This document shows positions 15,680-24,576 of a DNA stretch of 47,269 nt, piece after piece (position 1 is the stretch's first letter; each line of letters begins with the position of its first letter). Origin of the DNA: an uncultured Solobacterium sp. (lineage in GTDB: Bacteria > Bacillota_I > Bacilli_A > Erysipelotrichales > Erysipelotrichaceae); the NCBI GenBank assembly GCA_938041275.1, contig CALISH010000079.1:1-47269 (forward strand). The letters are read 5' to 3'. The position numbers were made by a program, and so were the translations under genes. Under the pieces are notes generated by a model. That model ran no database searches. It saw only the letters and a list, made by a program, of their open reading frames with translations, and had not been told where the DNA came from.

Positions 15680-17038
15680 ATGGAAAATAAAAAGATTCAG
15701 GACAAAGTCACCGTGTTAAAAGCGATAACATCCGGTGATTTACAAACGAAGCTATCCATCCCATTTATGGGACTTGGTGTATTTTTGAAAGGGCAGAAAA
15801 TCAAAGGTTGCCTCATATTCCTTCTGGAAGTAGCGTTCTTCTTATATATGGCTACTTCTGGGATCCATGCTTTATCATTGTTACCGTCACTGGGTGATCA
15901 AGCACAAGGCAAAGTATGGAATGAAGCAAAACAAATTTTCGAATATTCTGCCGGAGATAACTCACAGCTCATTCTCTTATTTGGTGTTGTTGCATTATTT
16001 GTCATTGCTGGTTTTATCCTATTATGGGTATTACAGATCAAACATGCATACAAACTACAATTAAAGAAGGAAAACAATGAATACATCAATTCCTTCAAGG
16101 AAGATATGAAGTCTCTATTAGATGGAAACTTACATATCACATTGATGTCATTACCATGTGTTGGTATCTTAGTATTCAATATTGTGCCATTAGTTTATAT
16201 GATCAGTATGGCATTTACATCCTATTCCAAAGAAGATGAACACTTACAATTATTCGACTGGAATGGACTTACACAGTTTAAGCGTGTATTAAACTTCAGC
16301 GGTAACATGGGTAAACAGTTCTGGCATGTTCTTGCTTGGACAGTTGTTTGGGCTCTTGTTGCGACATTCTTAAACTACATTACAGGTATGATCCTTGCAA
16401 TGATTATCAACCGTAAGGAAACAAAGGCAAAGGGATTCTGGCGTTTCTGCTTTGTATTATCTATTGCAGTACCACAGTTTATTTCCTTGATGATTATGAA
16501 CATCATGTTACAACCATCAGGTGCAATCAACGTGTTATTACAGAACAATGGATTAATCAGTGCGCCACTACCATTCTTAACAGATGCGATGTGGGCTAGA
16601 ATCACAATTATCATAATCAACTTATGGATTGGTATTCCATATACAATGTTACAGGTTACAGGTATCTTGCAGAACATTCCAGGTGAGCTCTATGAAGCAG
16701 CTCGTATGGATGGTGCAGGACCGGTGATGATCTTCTTTAAGATTACACTTCCATACATGTTATTTGTTACTACACCATACTTGATTACATCATTTGTTGG
16801 CAATATCAATAACTTTAACGTTATCTACCTCTTATCAGGTGGTGGACCAACATACGTTGGAGATACTGCAGGTCAGACAGACTTGCTTGTAACATGGTTG
16901 TACAAGTTAACAATCGATCAACAGTACTATAACCTAGGTGCAGTTATCGGTATCTTGACATTCATCATCTTAACAACAGTCACATTGATCACATATCGTA
17001 GATCGAAGTCTTATCAGAATGAGGAGGCGTTCATGTAA
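15680..17038 (+). CDS. malF: maltodextrin ABC transporter permease MalF
   Basis: A 452-residue membrane protein. The N-terminal third has additional hydrophobic segments (about 25-70 and 90-115) and a charged stretch before the permease core of about six helices. The EAA loop that contacts the ATPase reads ELYEAARMDGAGPVMIFFKITLP (about residues 336-358, shown in part). The sequence FNVIYLLSGGGPTYVGDTAGQTDLLVTWLY is typical of MalF. It pairs with MalG, whose start codon overlaps its stop codon (TAATG). A GAGGT ribosome site precedes its ATG. Confidence 0.93.
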   Translation: MENKKIQDKVTVLKAITSGDLQTKLSIPFMGLGVFLKGQKIKGCLIFLLEVAFFLYMATSGIHALSLLPSLGDQAQGKVWNEAKQIFEYSAGDNSQLILLFGVVALFVIAGFILLWVLQIKHAYKLQLKKENNEYINSFKEDMKSLLDGNLHITLMSLPCVGILVFNIVPLVYMISMAFTSYSKEDEHLQLFDWNGLTQFKRVLNFSGNMGKQFWHVLAWTVVWALVATFLNYITGMILAMIINRKETKAKGFWRFCFVLSIAVPQFISLMIMNIMLQPSGAINVLLQNNGLISAPLPFLTDAMWARITIIIINLWIGIPYTMLQVTGILQNIPGELYEAARMDGAGPVMIFFKITLPYMLFVTTPYLITSFVGNINNFNVIYLLSGGGPTYVGDTAGQTDLLVTWLYKLTIDQQYYNLGAVIGILTFIILTTVTLITYRRSKSYQNEEAFM

Positions 17039-17916
17039 TGAGTACGAATACAGTAAAACGTAATAAAAAGAGCGTATCCAGCCGTGTTGGTAACTTCTTC
17101 GTTCATGTATTCCTAGCAATGCTAGCGGCGGTATGGGTATTGCCAATTTTCTGGATCATCCTAACTAGCTTTAGAGCTGAGCAGGGATCCTATGTAAGTA
17201 CATTCTTCCCTAAGGGATATACACTTGCAAACTACATTAAGTTATTTACAGATCGTAACGTCTTAAACTTCCCACGTATGTTTGCAAATACACTCATCAT
17301 CGCAGTATTCACATGTATTATTTCAACATTCTTCGTATTATCTGTTTCATATAGCTTATCTCGTATGCGTTTCAAGCTACGTAAGCCATATATGAACTTA
17401 GCGATGATTCTTGGTTTATTCCCAGGATTTATGGCGATGATTGCAGAATACTATATCTTAAAGGCACTTGGTTTAACAGAAGGATCTGCAGTACGTTTAG
17501 CATTAATTATTGTTTATTCTGCTGGTACTGGTTTAGGCTTCCAAATTGCCAAGGGTTACTTTGATACGATTCCACGTTCTGTCGATGAAGCAGCGATTAT
17601 GGATGGTGCTACACAATGGCAAGTATTCACAAGAATAACAATGCCATTATCAAAGCCAATCATCATCTATACAGTTATGACTTCATTTATCGCGCCATGG
17701 GTAGACTTTATCTTTGCGAAGGTTATTGTTCGTGCTAACGCAGATCAATTTACAGTCGCAATCGGTTTATGGAATATGTTACAGAAGGAATATATTAACC
17801 AATGGTACACAAGCTTCGCAGCTGGTGCGGTTATTATCTCTCTTCCAATCGCAATCTTATTCGTATACATGCAGAAATTCTACGTTGAAGGAATGTCTGG
17901 CGCAGTTAAAGGATAA
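17038..17916 (+). CDS. malG: maltodextrin ABC transporter permease MalG
   Basis: A 292-residue permease with about six membrane helices and the EAA loop SVDEAAIMDGATQWQVFTRI (about residues 181-200). The N-terminus (VGNFFVHVFLAMLAAVWVLP) and C-terminus (YMQKFYVEGMSGAVKG) match MalG proteins. Its ATG overlaps the malF stop codon by one base, so both channel halves are made in equal amounts. A hairpin follows 10 bp after the stop. Confidence 0.95.
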   Translation: MSTNTVKRNKKSVSSRVGNFFVHVFLAMLAAVWVLPIFWIILTSFRAEQGSYVSTFFPKGYTLANYIKLFTDRNVLNFPRMFANTLIIAVFTCIISTFFVLSVSYSLSRMRFKLRKPYMNLAMILGLFPGFMAMIAEYYILKALGLTEGSAVRLALIIVYSAGTGLGFQIAKGYFDTIPRSVDEAAIMDGATQWQVFTRITMPLSKPIIIYTVMTSFIAPWVDFIFAKVIVRANADQFTVAIGLWNMLQKEYINQWYTSFAAGAVIISLPIAILFVYMQKFYVEGMSGAVKG

Positions 17917-17926
17917 CAAAACAAAA

Positions 17927-17953
17927 ACGGTAGAACCTTTTGGTCCTGCCGTT
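17927..17953 (+). terminator. hairpin after malG, probable terminator
   Basis: ACGGTAGAACC and GGTCCTGCCGT pair around TTTT with one G-U pair and one A-C mismatch. The following T tract is short, so read-through into the HAD and GH13 genes is likely. Confidence 0.6.
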
Positions 17954-18000
17954 TACTTTATAAAATTGTAGTATGATAGATATGAATCAGGAGGAACCAC

Positions 18001-18768
18001 ATGAAAACATATATCTTTGACTTGTATGGAACACTCATTGATATTCATACGGAATTACATAATCATAAGGTGTGGAAAGTACTATCAGACATGTATGCAT
18101 GTTATGGTGCAATCTACACTCCAGAACAGTTTGAACAAGCATATTTAAAATTTAATGAAGAAGAGTGGAAGCGAGTAGAAGAATTACATCCTGATACATA
18201 TATAGATATACAATTTAAAAATGTATTCAAACGTCTATATGATGAAGCACCACTGCATGCAGAAGTATTATCAATCCAAGACAAAGAAACATGGTTACTC
18301 TTTATTGAAACAGAGTTTAGACGTTTGACAAGAGTACGTTGTAAACCATATCGCAATACTATCAAAACATTACAAACACTAAAGCAACAAGGTCATCAGA
18401 TCATCTTACTGTCAAATGCGCAACGTTCCTTTGCGCTAGCGGAGATGGGTATCTGTGATTTAATCCCATACTTTGATCATATGTATATCTCTGCTGATTA
18501 CGGTATCCGTAAGCCAGAAAAAGCATTTATGCAAAAAGTACTAGATGACCATCAACTTGATGTTTGTGATTGCGTCATGATTGGGAATGAAGTTGGTAGT
18601 GATATGCAAGTTGCGGCATCTTGTGGTGTAACTGGTATATTATTAAATACAGCACACCGCAAAGAAAAAGTAATTCAAAAAGAATTAGAATCATTACAAC
18701 AAGAATATCCAAACTTCCAGTATCAAATCGTTACTTCAGGGGATATTTTAGAAATTTTAGGAGAATAA
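18001..18768 (+). CDS. HAD-superfamily hydrolase
   Basis: A 255-residue haloacid-dehalogenase-fold protein. Motif I is FDLYGTLID with nucleophile Asp7, and Tyr9 replaces the second Asp of typical phosphatases, as in the L-2-haloacid dehalogenase branch. Motif II is the Ser in ILLSNAQ, motif III the Lys in GIRKPEKAF, and motif IV lies in MIGNEVGSDMQVA. The helical cap lies between residues about 15 and 95. The role is unknown; its position between malG and the GH13 gene (3-bp gap to the latter) suggests a sugar-phosphate or housekeeping role linked to maltodextrin use. A GGAGG site precedes the start. Confidence 0.85.
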   Translation: MKTYIFDLYGTLIDIHTELHNHKVWKVLSDMYACYGAIYTPEQFEQAYLKFNEEEWKRVEELHPDTYIDIQFKNVFKRLYDEAPLHAEVLSIQDKETWLLFIETEFRRLTRVRCKPYRNTIKTLQTLKQQGHQIILLSNAQRSFALAEMGICDLIPYFDHMYISADYGIRKPEKAFMQKVLDDHQLDVCDCVMIGNEVGSDMQVAASCGVTGILLNTAHRKEKVIQKELESLQQEYPNFQYQIVTSGDILEILGE

Positions 18769-18771
18769 GTT

Positions 18772-20325
18772 ATGCCAACATGGTTAAAAGATGCAGTATT
18801 TTATGAGATCTATCCACAGTCATTCTATGATACAAATGGAGATGGTATCGGCGATTTAGAAGGTATCATCCAGAAGTTAGATTACATCAAAGAACTAGGC
18901 TGTAATGCATTATGGATCAATCCAATGTATGACTCACCATTTATGGATGCAGGATACGATGTTAGGGACTATAAGAAGGTCGCAGCTCGTTATGGTACAA
19001 ATGAAGATGCGTATCGTTTATTTGAGGAAGCACATAAACGTGGTATCAAAGTATTGCTAGATTTAGTACCTGGTCATACGTCTGATGAACATGCTTGGTT
19101 TAACGCAAGTAAGCAACCAGAAGAAAATGAATACTCTAGTCGTTATGTATGGACAAATGGTGCCTTTGTAGGTGTAAAAGACCACCCATATATGGCAGGT
19201 ATGTCTGATCGTAATGGGGCATATATGTTAAACTTCTTTGCGTCTCAACCAGCACTTAACTACGGTTGGTTAGATCGTACAGAGAGTTGGATGTCTGCAG
19301 TGGATAGTCCAGAAGCAATCACTACCAAAGAAGCAATGAAAGATATTATGCGCTTTTGGTTGGATCATGGTGCAGATGGCTTCCGTGTAGATATGGCAGA
19401 TTCACTTGTTAAAAATGATGATAACAAGAAATCAGCGACTGCGAAAATCTGGCGAGATGTTCGTAATATGCTCGATAAAGAATACCCAGAGGCAGCACTT
19501 GTCAGTGAATGGTCCAATCCAGAACAGGCTATCAATGGTGGTGGGTTCCACATGGACTTCTACTTAGATCATTGGCACAATGGATATAACACTTTATTAC
19601 GTGATTATGAAACAGGTGGGGAAGATAATAGCTTCTTCTTAAAGAGTGGTAAGGGTGATATCTGTCGTTTCTTAAATGACTATATGCCTAAATATAAGGC
19701 AACAAAGCAGAATGGTTATATCTCTATGTTTACATGCAACCATGATACATCACGTCCAGCAAATACATTAACACCAGAAGAGTTAAAGATTGCATATGCA
19801 TTTATCTTAACAATGCCAGGCGTTCCATTTATCTATTATGGTGATGAAATTGGTATGCGCTATATGAAGGATATCCGTTCTAAAGAAGGTGGCTTTCATC
19901 GTACAGGTTCACGTACTCCAATGCAGTGGGATAACAGCGCAAACAAGGGCTTTTCAACAGCCGAAGCACATCAACTCTATCTCGCAGTGGATTCATCGGA
20001 AGATGCGCCAAACGTGGCAGATCAACTTAATGATGAAAAATCTCTCTACGCTACAACAAAATCTCTTGTGGCACTACGTCACATGCATGCAGACTTACAG
20101 GCTGACGCAGACTTTAATGTAATTTATGCAGAGAAGGAGAAGATGCCATTTGTATATAAACGTGGAAAGTTGATACTAGCAATCAATCCAAGTAGCGTAG
20201 AAGAAACAATCTCTCTATATGAGCTACAAGGTTATAAGCCAATCTACACAATTGGAAAAGCATCTATTGAAGATACAACTCTTACAATCGGACCAAGTTC
20301 GTTTGTAGTACTTCAAAGAGGATAA
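18772..20325 (+). CDS. GH13 alpha-glucosidase/alpha-amylase-type glycosidase
   Basis: A 517-residue cytosolic GH13 enzyme without a signal peptide, so it would act on imported maltodextrins. The (beta/alpha)8 motifs are in order: ALWINPMYDSPFMDAGYD (I-adjacent), DLVPGHTSDEH (region I, 97-107), DGFRVDMAD with nucleophile Asp207 (region II), VSEW with acid/base Glu246 (region III), and TCNHDTSRP with the third Asp325 (region IV). A small C-terminal beta domain ends the protein (VYKRGKLILAIN and onward). It could be an alpha-glucosidase, maltogenic amylase or oligo-1,6-glucosidase; sequence alone does not separate these. It is 3 bp after the HAD gene and 5 bp before the CPBP gene. Confidence 0.9.
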   Translation: MPTWLKDAVFYEIYPQSFYDTNGDGIGDLEGIIQKLDYIKELGCNALWINPMYDSPFMDAGYDVRDYKKVAARYGTNEDAYRLFEEAHKRGIKVLLDLVPGHTSDEHAWFNASKQPEENEYSSRYVWTNGAFVGVKDHPYMAGMSDRNGAYMLNFFASQPALNYGWLDRTESWMSAVDSPEAITTKEAMKDIMRFWLDHGADGFRVDMADSLVKNDDNKKSATAKIWRDVRNMLDKEYPEAALVSEWSNPEQAINGGGFHMDFYLDHWHNGYNTLLRDYETGGEDNSFFLKSGKGDICRFLNDYMPKYKATKQNGYISMFTCNHDTSRPANTLTPEELKIAYAFILTMPGVPFIYYGDEIGMRYMKDIRSKEGGFHRTGSRTPMQWDNSANKGFSTAEAHQLYLAVDSSEDAPNVADQLNDEKSLYATTKSLVALRHMHADLQADADFNVIYAEKEKMPFVYKRGKLILAINPSSVEETISLYELQGYKPIYTIGKASIEDTTLTIGPSSFVVLQRG

Positions 20326-20330
20326 ATTTT

Positions 20331-21236
20331 ATGAAGTATGTCAATAATGGCTTACGTGTATGTTGGATTTTTTTCAAGACTGTTTTATGGGAAATAGTAA
20401 CGGAACTGATTAGTGTTATTATTTTAACCGTTTTATTTACAATTAAAATGCTGCAGTTACATGGAAAAAATATGAATTCACGGGATCTTTCTAGTTATAT
20501 TTTACATGATTTAGAATATGATCCAGTATTTTTTGGTTGCCTTCTTATACTCAATATTATCTTAATAGTAGTCTTATATGTAATATATCATCGTAAAGAA
20601 CCGGATATGTTGCCATTTGAACGTAAGAATTGCATTTCAAAATATATCAAAGGGTATATTTGTGGTCTAATCTTATTTATATTGATTTGGCTTATTTCTC
20701 TTGGGCTTGGCGGTTTCCAGGTTGAATTGATATTTAAACATGGAAATATAGCTATGCTTTGTTTATTCTTTGTTGGCTATCTCTTTCAGGGAATGAGCGA
20801 AGAGGTACTATTTAGAGGATATCTTTACAAAAGACTAAACACATTTCTTCCACTTCCAATGGTAATTGCGTTGACAAGTTTACTATTTGCTGTAATGCAT
20901 TTGGGGAACGATGGAATTTCAATACTAGCATTTATTAATCTTGTTATATTTGGTGTATTTACTGCGCTAATTCGCTATCATTCAAATAGTTTATGGTTCA
21001 TAGGCGCTTTACATTCTGCTTGGAATTTTATGCAGGGACCACTTTTAGGAGTTGCTGTATCAGGCAATGGTAATCAGCAATTTGTTCTTTTTTCAAAACT
21101 AAGTGATGCAACTACGCTTATTAATGGTGGCAGTTTTGGCTTAGAAGGTAGTTTAATAACAACACTTATTTTGTTGGTGGCTATTTTTGCAATTACTAAA
21201 AAGTTTAGTTGTATTGAAAAACTAATTTGTAAATAA
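20331..21236 (+). CDS. CPBP-family intramembrane glutamic endopeptidase
   Basis: A 301-residue multi-pass membrane protein (about eight hydrophobic segments) of the CPBP/Abi family, related to eukaryotic CAAX prenyl proteases. The three family motifs are EEVLFRG (catalytic Glu pair, about 163-169), FAVMHL (FxxxH) and HSAWN (HxxxN). In lactic acid bacteria such proteins often give bacteriocin self-immunity or process small peptides. It starts 5 bp after the GH13 stop codon but is more AT-rich. No bacteriocin gene is visible nearby, so its substrate is unknown. Confidence 0.88.
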   Translation: MKYVNNGLRVCWIFFKTVLWEIVTELISVIILTVLFTIKMLQLHGKNMNSRDLSSYILHDLEYDPVFFGCLLILNIILIVVLYVIYHRKEPDMLPFERKNCISKYIKGYICGLILFILIWLISLGLGGFQVELIFKHGNIAMLCLFFVGYLFQGMSEEVLFRGYLYKRLNTFLPLPMVIALTSLLFAVMHLGNDGISILAFINLVIFGVFTALIRYHSNSLWFIGALHSAWNFMQGPLLGVAVSGNGNQQFVLFSKLSDATTLINGGSFGLEGSLITTLILLVAIFAITKKFSCIEKLICK

Positions 21237-21251
21237 AATTCAAAAAAGTTA

Positions 21252-21279
21252 TTGACATTTATTAAATTCAAAATAAACT
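21252..21279 (+). promoter_or_regulatory. promoter of the met T-box operon
   Basis: TTGACA (21252-21257) and TAAACT (21274-21279) are 16 bp apart. The predicted start, near 21286, falls at the beginning of the T-box leader. Confidence 0.6.
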
Positions 21280-21285
21280 ATAACC

Positions 21286-21550
21286 ATAGGCGATGATAAG
21301 AAGAGTAGCTGAAAGATAGTATCACAGAGAGTCCTCGAATGCTGAGAAGAGGATATACGAAGGTTTAGTGAAGATGGTCTTGGAGTTGTACTTCCGAAAT
21401 GTAGGGGGTACCGGGATGTCCCGTTATAGACAAAGAGTATGTTGGTACTCGATGAGGTATGTATTGTGAAATGCATATAAACTAAGGTGGTAACACGAGA
21501 TTATTTATCCCGTCCTTACATGTAAGTGTAAGTGCGGGATTTTTGTTTAT
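21286..21550 (+). ncRNA. T-box riboswitch, methionine-specific
   Basis: A 265-base leader with T-box hallmarks. Stem I begins with GCGATGATAAGAAGAGTAG, contains the AGAGAG bulge (21327-21332) and the TGCTGAGAA distal element, and has the 3' segment GAAGATGGTCTTGGAG. The specifier codon is ATG at 21374-21376, followed by the usual TTGGAG. The T-box itself reads AAGGTGGTAACACGAG (21484-21499). Its TGGT (21488-21491) would pair with an ACCA tRNA end, consistent with methionine tRNA (discriminator A). Uncharged tRNA-Met would stabilise the antiterminator and switch on metNIQ. Confidence 0.92.
21507..21545 (+). terminator. T-box-controlled terminator
   Basis: ATCCCG and CGGGAT, with an inner stem CTTACA/TGTAAG, form the terminator hairpin, followed by five T residues. 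Its 5' strand (CGTCCTT) overlaps the antiterminator partner of the T-box sequence, giving mutually exclusive folds. Confidence 0.9.
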
Positions 21551-21567
21551 ATAGATAGGAGGTAGCA

Positions 21568-22587
21568 ATGATTGAATTAAGTAACATAGTTAAAACATTC
21601 AAAGCAAACAAAGAAAACATCCATGCGGTAAACGACGTTTCATTAACAATCAACGATGGTGAAATCTACGGCATCATCGGATATTCCGGTGCTGGTAAGA
21701 GTACGTTAATTCGTTTGATTAATCAACTAGAAGTACAGACAGCTGGTGATGTAGTGATTGATGGTATTAACATCAAGGAACTTAGTCCTAGAGAATTACG
21801 TTTACAGCGTCAACAAATCGGTATGATTTTCCAACACTTCAACCTCCTATGGAGTAGAACAGTCGCGGAAAACATCGAACTTCCTCTAGAGTTCGCGCAT
21901 GTGCCTAAAGCAGAGAGAAAACAAAGAGCAGCTGAGCTAATCGAAATGGTAGGCTTAACTGGTAGAGAGGATGCATATCCAAGTGAATTATCAGGTGGTC
22001 AGAAGCAAAGAGTTGGTATTGCAAGAGCATTAGCGAATTCTCCAAGAATTCTACTATGCGATGAAGCAACCTCTGCACTAGACCCTGATACAACAGAACA
22101 GATTCTTGAACTATTAAGAGAAATTAATAGTCGCTTAGGAATCACCATCGTGATGATTACACACCAGATGGAAGTTGTACAAAAGATTTGTACACGAATG
22201 GCTGTGATGAGTGATGGAAAGATTGTGGAAGAAGGAACAGTTAAACAGTTGTTCGAACATCCAAAACACGCAGTCACAAGAAGATTTGTACAAAATATTG
22301 AAGCTAACCAAACAATCGAAGAACTAGCTGAAAGTTTGAAAGAGAAATATCCAAGTGGTAAGTTACTTCGTTTATCCTTTACAGGAAATAATGCAGAGCA
22401 GCCAACGATTATCAATGCGGCAAGACTTGTACCATTTGAGATATCGATTGTAGAGTCAAACATCTCACAATCCTCTGTTGGACCAATGGGTGTAACATAC
22501 ATTCATATTAGTGGTGGAGTTGATAGTGACTACAACAAGTTTGTGACATACTTAACTGACAACAATGTTATTGTGGAGGTGCTCTAA
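21568..22587 (+). CDS. metN: methionine ABC transporter ATPase MetN
   Basis: A 339-residue ATPase energising D/L-methionine import. Walker A GYSGAGKST (38-46), signature LSGGQKQRVGIARAL, Walker B ILLCDEATSALDP, and H-loop MITHQMEVV are present. A C-terminal NIL/ACT-like domain (about 260-339) binds methionine in related MetN proteins and shuts down transport when internal methionine is high. It lies directly behind the T-box, giving RNA-level as well as allosteric control. Its stop codon overlaps the metI start (TAATG). Confidence 0.96.
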   Translation: MIELSNIVKTFKANKENIHAVNDVSLTINDGEIYGIIGYSGAGKSTLIRLINQLEVQTAGDVVIDGINIKELSPRELRLQRQQIGMIFQHFNLLWSRTVAENIELPLEFAHVPKAERKQRAAELIEMVGLTGREDAYPSELSGGQKQRVGIARALANSPRILLCDEATSALDPDTTEQILELLREINSRLGITIVMITHQMEVVQKICTRMAVMSDGKIVEEGTVKQLFEHPKHAVTRRFVQNIEANQTIEELAESLKEKYPSGKLLRLSFTGNNAEQPTIINAARLVPFEISIVESNISQSSVGPMGVTYIHISGGVDSDYNKFVTYLTDNNVIVEVL

Positions 22588-23246
22588 TGATAGGTGGCGT
22601 ACTTAATTTAGATCAGCTATTCAAAGCTATCAATGAAACACTCTATATGACAGCCGTATCACTTGTACTTGCGACAGTCCTAGGATTACTAATTGGTATT
22701 CTATTGTACTGTACACAAACGGGTGGATTATTCCAAAACAAGATTATCAATCGAGTGATTGATGTGATTATCAACGTATTACGTGCGATTCCATTTATCA
22801 TCTTACTGATTATCTTGATTCCATTTACAAAGTTGATTGTAGGTACGATGTTAGGAGCTACAGCAGCCTTACCTTCACTGGTATTTGCGGCAGCACCATT
22901 CTATGCACGAATGTGTATCATCGCATTCCAAGATGTAAACAAAGGTACCATTGAAGCAAGTAAAGCAATGGGTGCCAGCAATTGGCAAATTATTTTGAAA
23001 GTATTACTTCCTGAAGCATTACCATCTTTAATCTCAGGAATTACAGTAACAGGTATTTCCTTAATCTCTTATACAGCAATGGCAGGAGCCATCGGTGCTG
23101 GAGGACTTGGAAACCTCGCATACTTATATGGTTTTGCAAGAAGAAATGAATTAATACTTTATACTTCAACCATCATCATTATCATCATTGTATTTGTTAT
23201 ACAGTGGTTCGGTGATGCAATCGTAAAACGAATCGATAAACGATAA
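22587..23246 (+). CDS. metI: methionine ABC transporter permease MetI
   Basis: A 219-residue permease with about five membrane helices. The coupling loop is GTIEASKAMGASNWQIILKV (about 122-141, the EAA motif). VLRAIPFIILLI and SYTAMAGAIGAGGLGNLAYLYGF are typical of MetI. It overlaps metN by one base and is followed after 29 bp by metQ. It forms the homodimeric channel for methionine. Confidence 0.96.
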   Translation: MIGGVLNLDQLFKAINETLYMTAVSLVLATVLGLLIGILLYCTQTGGLFQNKIINRVIDVIINVLRAIPFIILLIILIPFTKLIVGTMLGATAALPSLVFAAAPFYARMCIIAFQDVNKGTIEASKAMGASNWQIILKVLLPEALPSLISGITVTGISLISYTAMAGAIGAGGLGNLAYLYGFARRNELILYTSTIIIIIIVFVIQWFGDAIVKRIDKR

Positions 23247-23275
23247 ATATACAAAAAATAAAAGGGAGAAAACTC

Positions 23276-24127
23276 ATGAACAAGATTACAAAGATTATTG
23301 CAGCAGCTACATTCGCATTAGGCTTAACAGCTTGTGGAACATCCAAAAAAGAAAGTGCATCAACAACTTCTTCAGACAGTACAAAGTTAACAGTGATTGC
23401 AACTGCTAACCCACACGCAGTGATTCTAGATGAAGCGAAGTCCATTTTAAAAGACAAGTACAACATCGACCTTGAAGTAACAATCACAGATGATTACTTC
23501 ATTCCAAACGAAGCAGTATCTAATGGGGAAGCAGATGCAAACTTCTTCCAGCACGTTCCATTCTTTGATAAGGAAAAGAATGAAAAGAACTACAAGATTG
23601 CCAATGTAGGTGGAGTTCATATCGAACCATTTGGAATCTACTCTAAGACAATCAAGAACGTTTCTGACATCAAGGATGGTTCAACAGTTGTTATTTCTAA
23701 CTCTGTAGCAGATAACGGTCGTATCCTAGCAATTCTTGCACAGGAAAACTTAGTGAAGTTACCAGAAAACGCAGATGTATTAAACTTAACAATCGCAGAC
23801 ATCGATAACGACACAAACAATCCTAAGCACTTAAAGTTCCAGGAAGTAAAACCAGAATTACTCGCAACAGCTTATGAAAACGGTGAAGGTGACTTGGTAG
23901 CTATCAACGGTAACTTCGCAATTAATGCAGGTCTAAAGCCAGGCTCTGACGCATTAATCCTTGAAAAGGCTGATTCAAAGAATCCATATGTAAACATCAT
24001 TGCTTGCCAAGAAGGTCATGAAAAGGATGAAAAGATTCAAGCTTTAGTGAAGGTATTACAGTCTGACGAAATCCGTGAATTCATCAAGAAGAACTGGTCT
24101 GATGGTTCCGTTATCCCAGCTGAATAA
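23276..24127 (+). CDS. metQ: methionine-binding lipoprotein MetQ
   Basis: A 283-residue lipoprotein of the NlpA/MetQ family. A signal peptide with lipobox LTAC precedes a Ser/Thr/Lys linker. The binding domain shows VIATANPHAVILDEAK, ANFFQHVPFFDKEKN and VHIEPFGIYSKTIKNVSDIKDG, all family hallmarks. It delivers methionine to MetNI. A GGGAG site precedes the ATG and a strong terminator ends the operon. Confidence 0.96.
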   Translation: MNKITKIIAAATFALGLTACGTSKKESASTTSSDSTKLTVIATANPHAVILDEAKSILKDKYNIDLEVTITDDYFIPNEAVSNGEADANFFQHVPFFDKEKNEKNYKIANVGGVHIEPFGIYSKTIKNVSDIKDGSTVVISNSVADNGRILAILAQENLVKLPENADVLNLTIADIDNDTNNPKHLKFQEVKPELLATAYENGEGDLVAINGNFAINAGLKPGSDALILEKADSKNPYVNIIACQEGHEKDEKIQALVKVLQSDEIREFIKKNWSDGSVIPAE

Positions 24128-24138
24128 GTAAAAACATT

Positions 24139-24167
24139 ACCATGTGAATATTTCGCATGGTTTTTTT
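24139..24167 (+). terminator. terminator of metNIQ
   Basis: ACCATGTGAA and TTCGCATGGT form a 10-bp stem with one G-U pair, followed by seven T residues. Confidence 0.88.
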
Positions 24168-24270
24168 GTCTCTACGAAGGAGAAAATCACATAATTTTAT
24201 TAATTGAGATATTTATTTTAATGATACAGTAACTATATAGATCCAGTAATTTACGTAAAGAGGAAAAAGT

Positions 24271-24576
24271 ATGGAAATAAATGAAATAGCAAGTGCTGGT
24301 ACGTTAGAAAAGAATGATTGTTTCATTACAGTTTTAAAAGGGAATGGTGACATTCAAATTCAAATCGAATCAAAAGTTGTGTATGAATATGGTCAAAGAA
24401 TTGAAGATGTTATCCGAGATACACTAAAAAAATTAAAGATAAATAATATTACTGTGAATGTACAGGATATGGGTGCATTTGATTATACAATTCGTGCACG
24501 ACTAGAAGCCGCAATTTATCGTAGTTTAAAACAAGTTGATCAAATTCCATGGGGAGATTTATTGTATGAATCATAA
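24271..24576 (+). CDS. citD: citrate lyase acyl carrier protein (gamma subunit) with Lys at the Ser14 position
   Basis: A 101-residue CitD-like protein: AGTLEKNDCFITV near the start, YEYGQRIEDVIRDTLKKL in the middle and the GAFDYTIRARLEAAIYRSL block match the family. In characterised CitD the N-terminal motif is AGTLESSD or AGTLESGD, and Ser14 carries the phosphoribosyl-dephospho-CoA arm that holds the acetyl/citryl group. Here positions 14-15 are Lys-Asn (codons AAG AAT), so the attachment Ser is missing; the nearest Ser is Ser8. Either the cofactor sits elsewhere or this complex works differently. It starts the operon and overlaps citE by 11 bases. The promoter was not pinned down. Confidence 0.88.
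   Translation: MEINEIASAGTLEKNDCFITVLKGNGDIQIQIESKVVYEYGQRIEDVIRDTLKKLKINNITVNVQDMGAFDYTIRARLEAAIYRSLKQVDQIPWGDLLYES

Noticed and set aside
21389..21391. Second ATG (AAATGTAGG) in the T-box leader as the specifier codon
   Set aside because: It lacks the GAA...TTGGAG context of the specifier loop, which fits the ATG at 21374-21376.
24204..24230. TTGAGA and TACAGT upstream of citD as its promoter
   Set aside because: The spacing is only 15 bp and the -10 match is moderate, so it is not listed as a feature.
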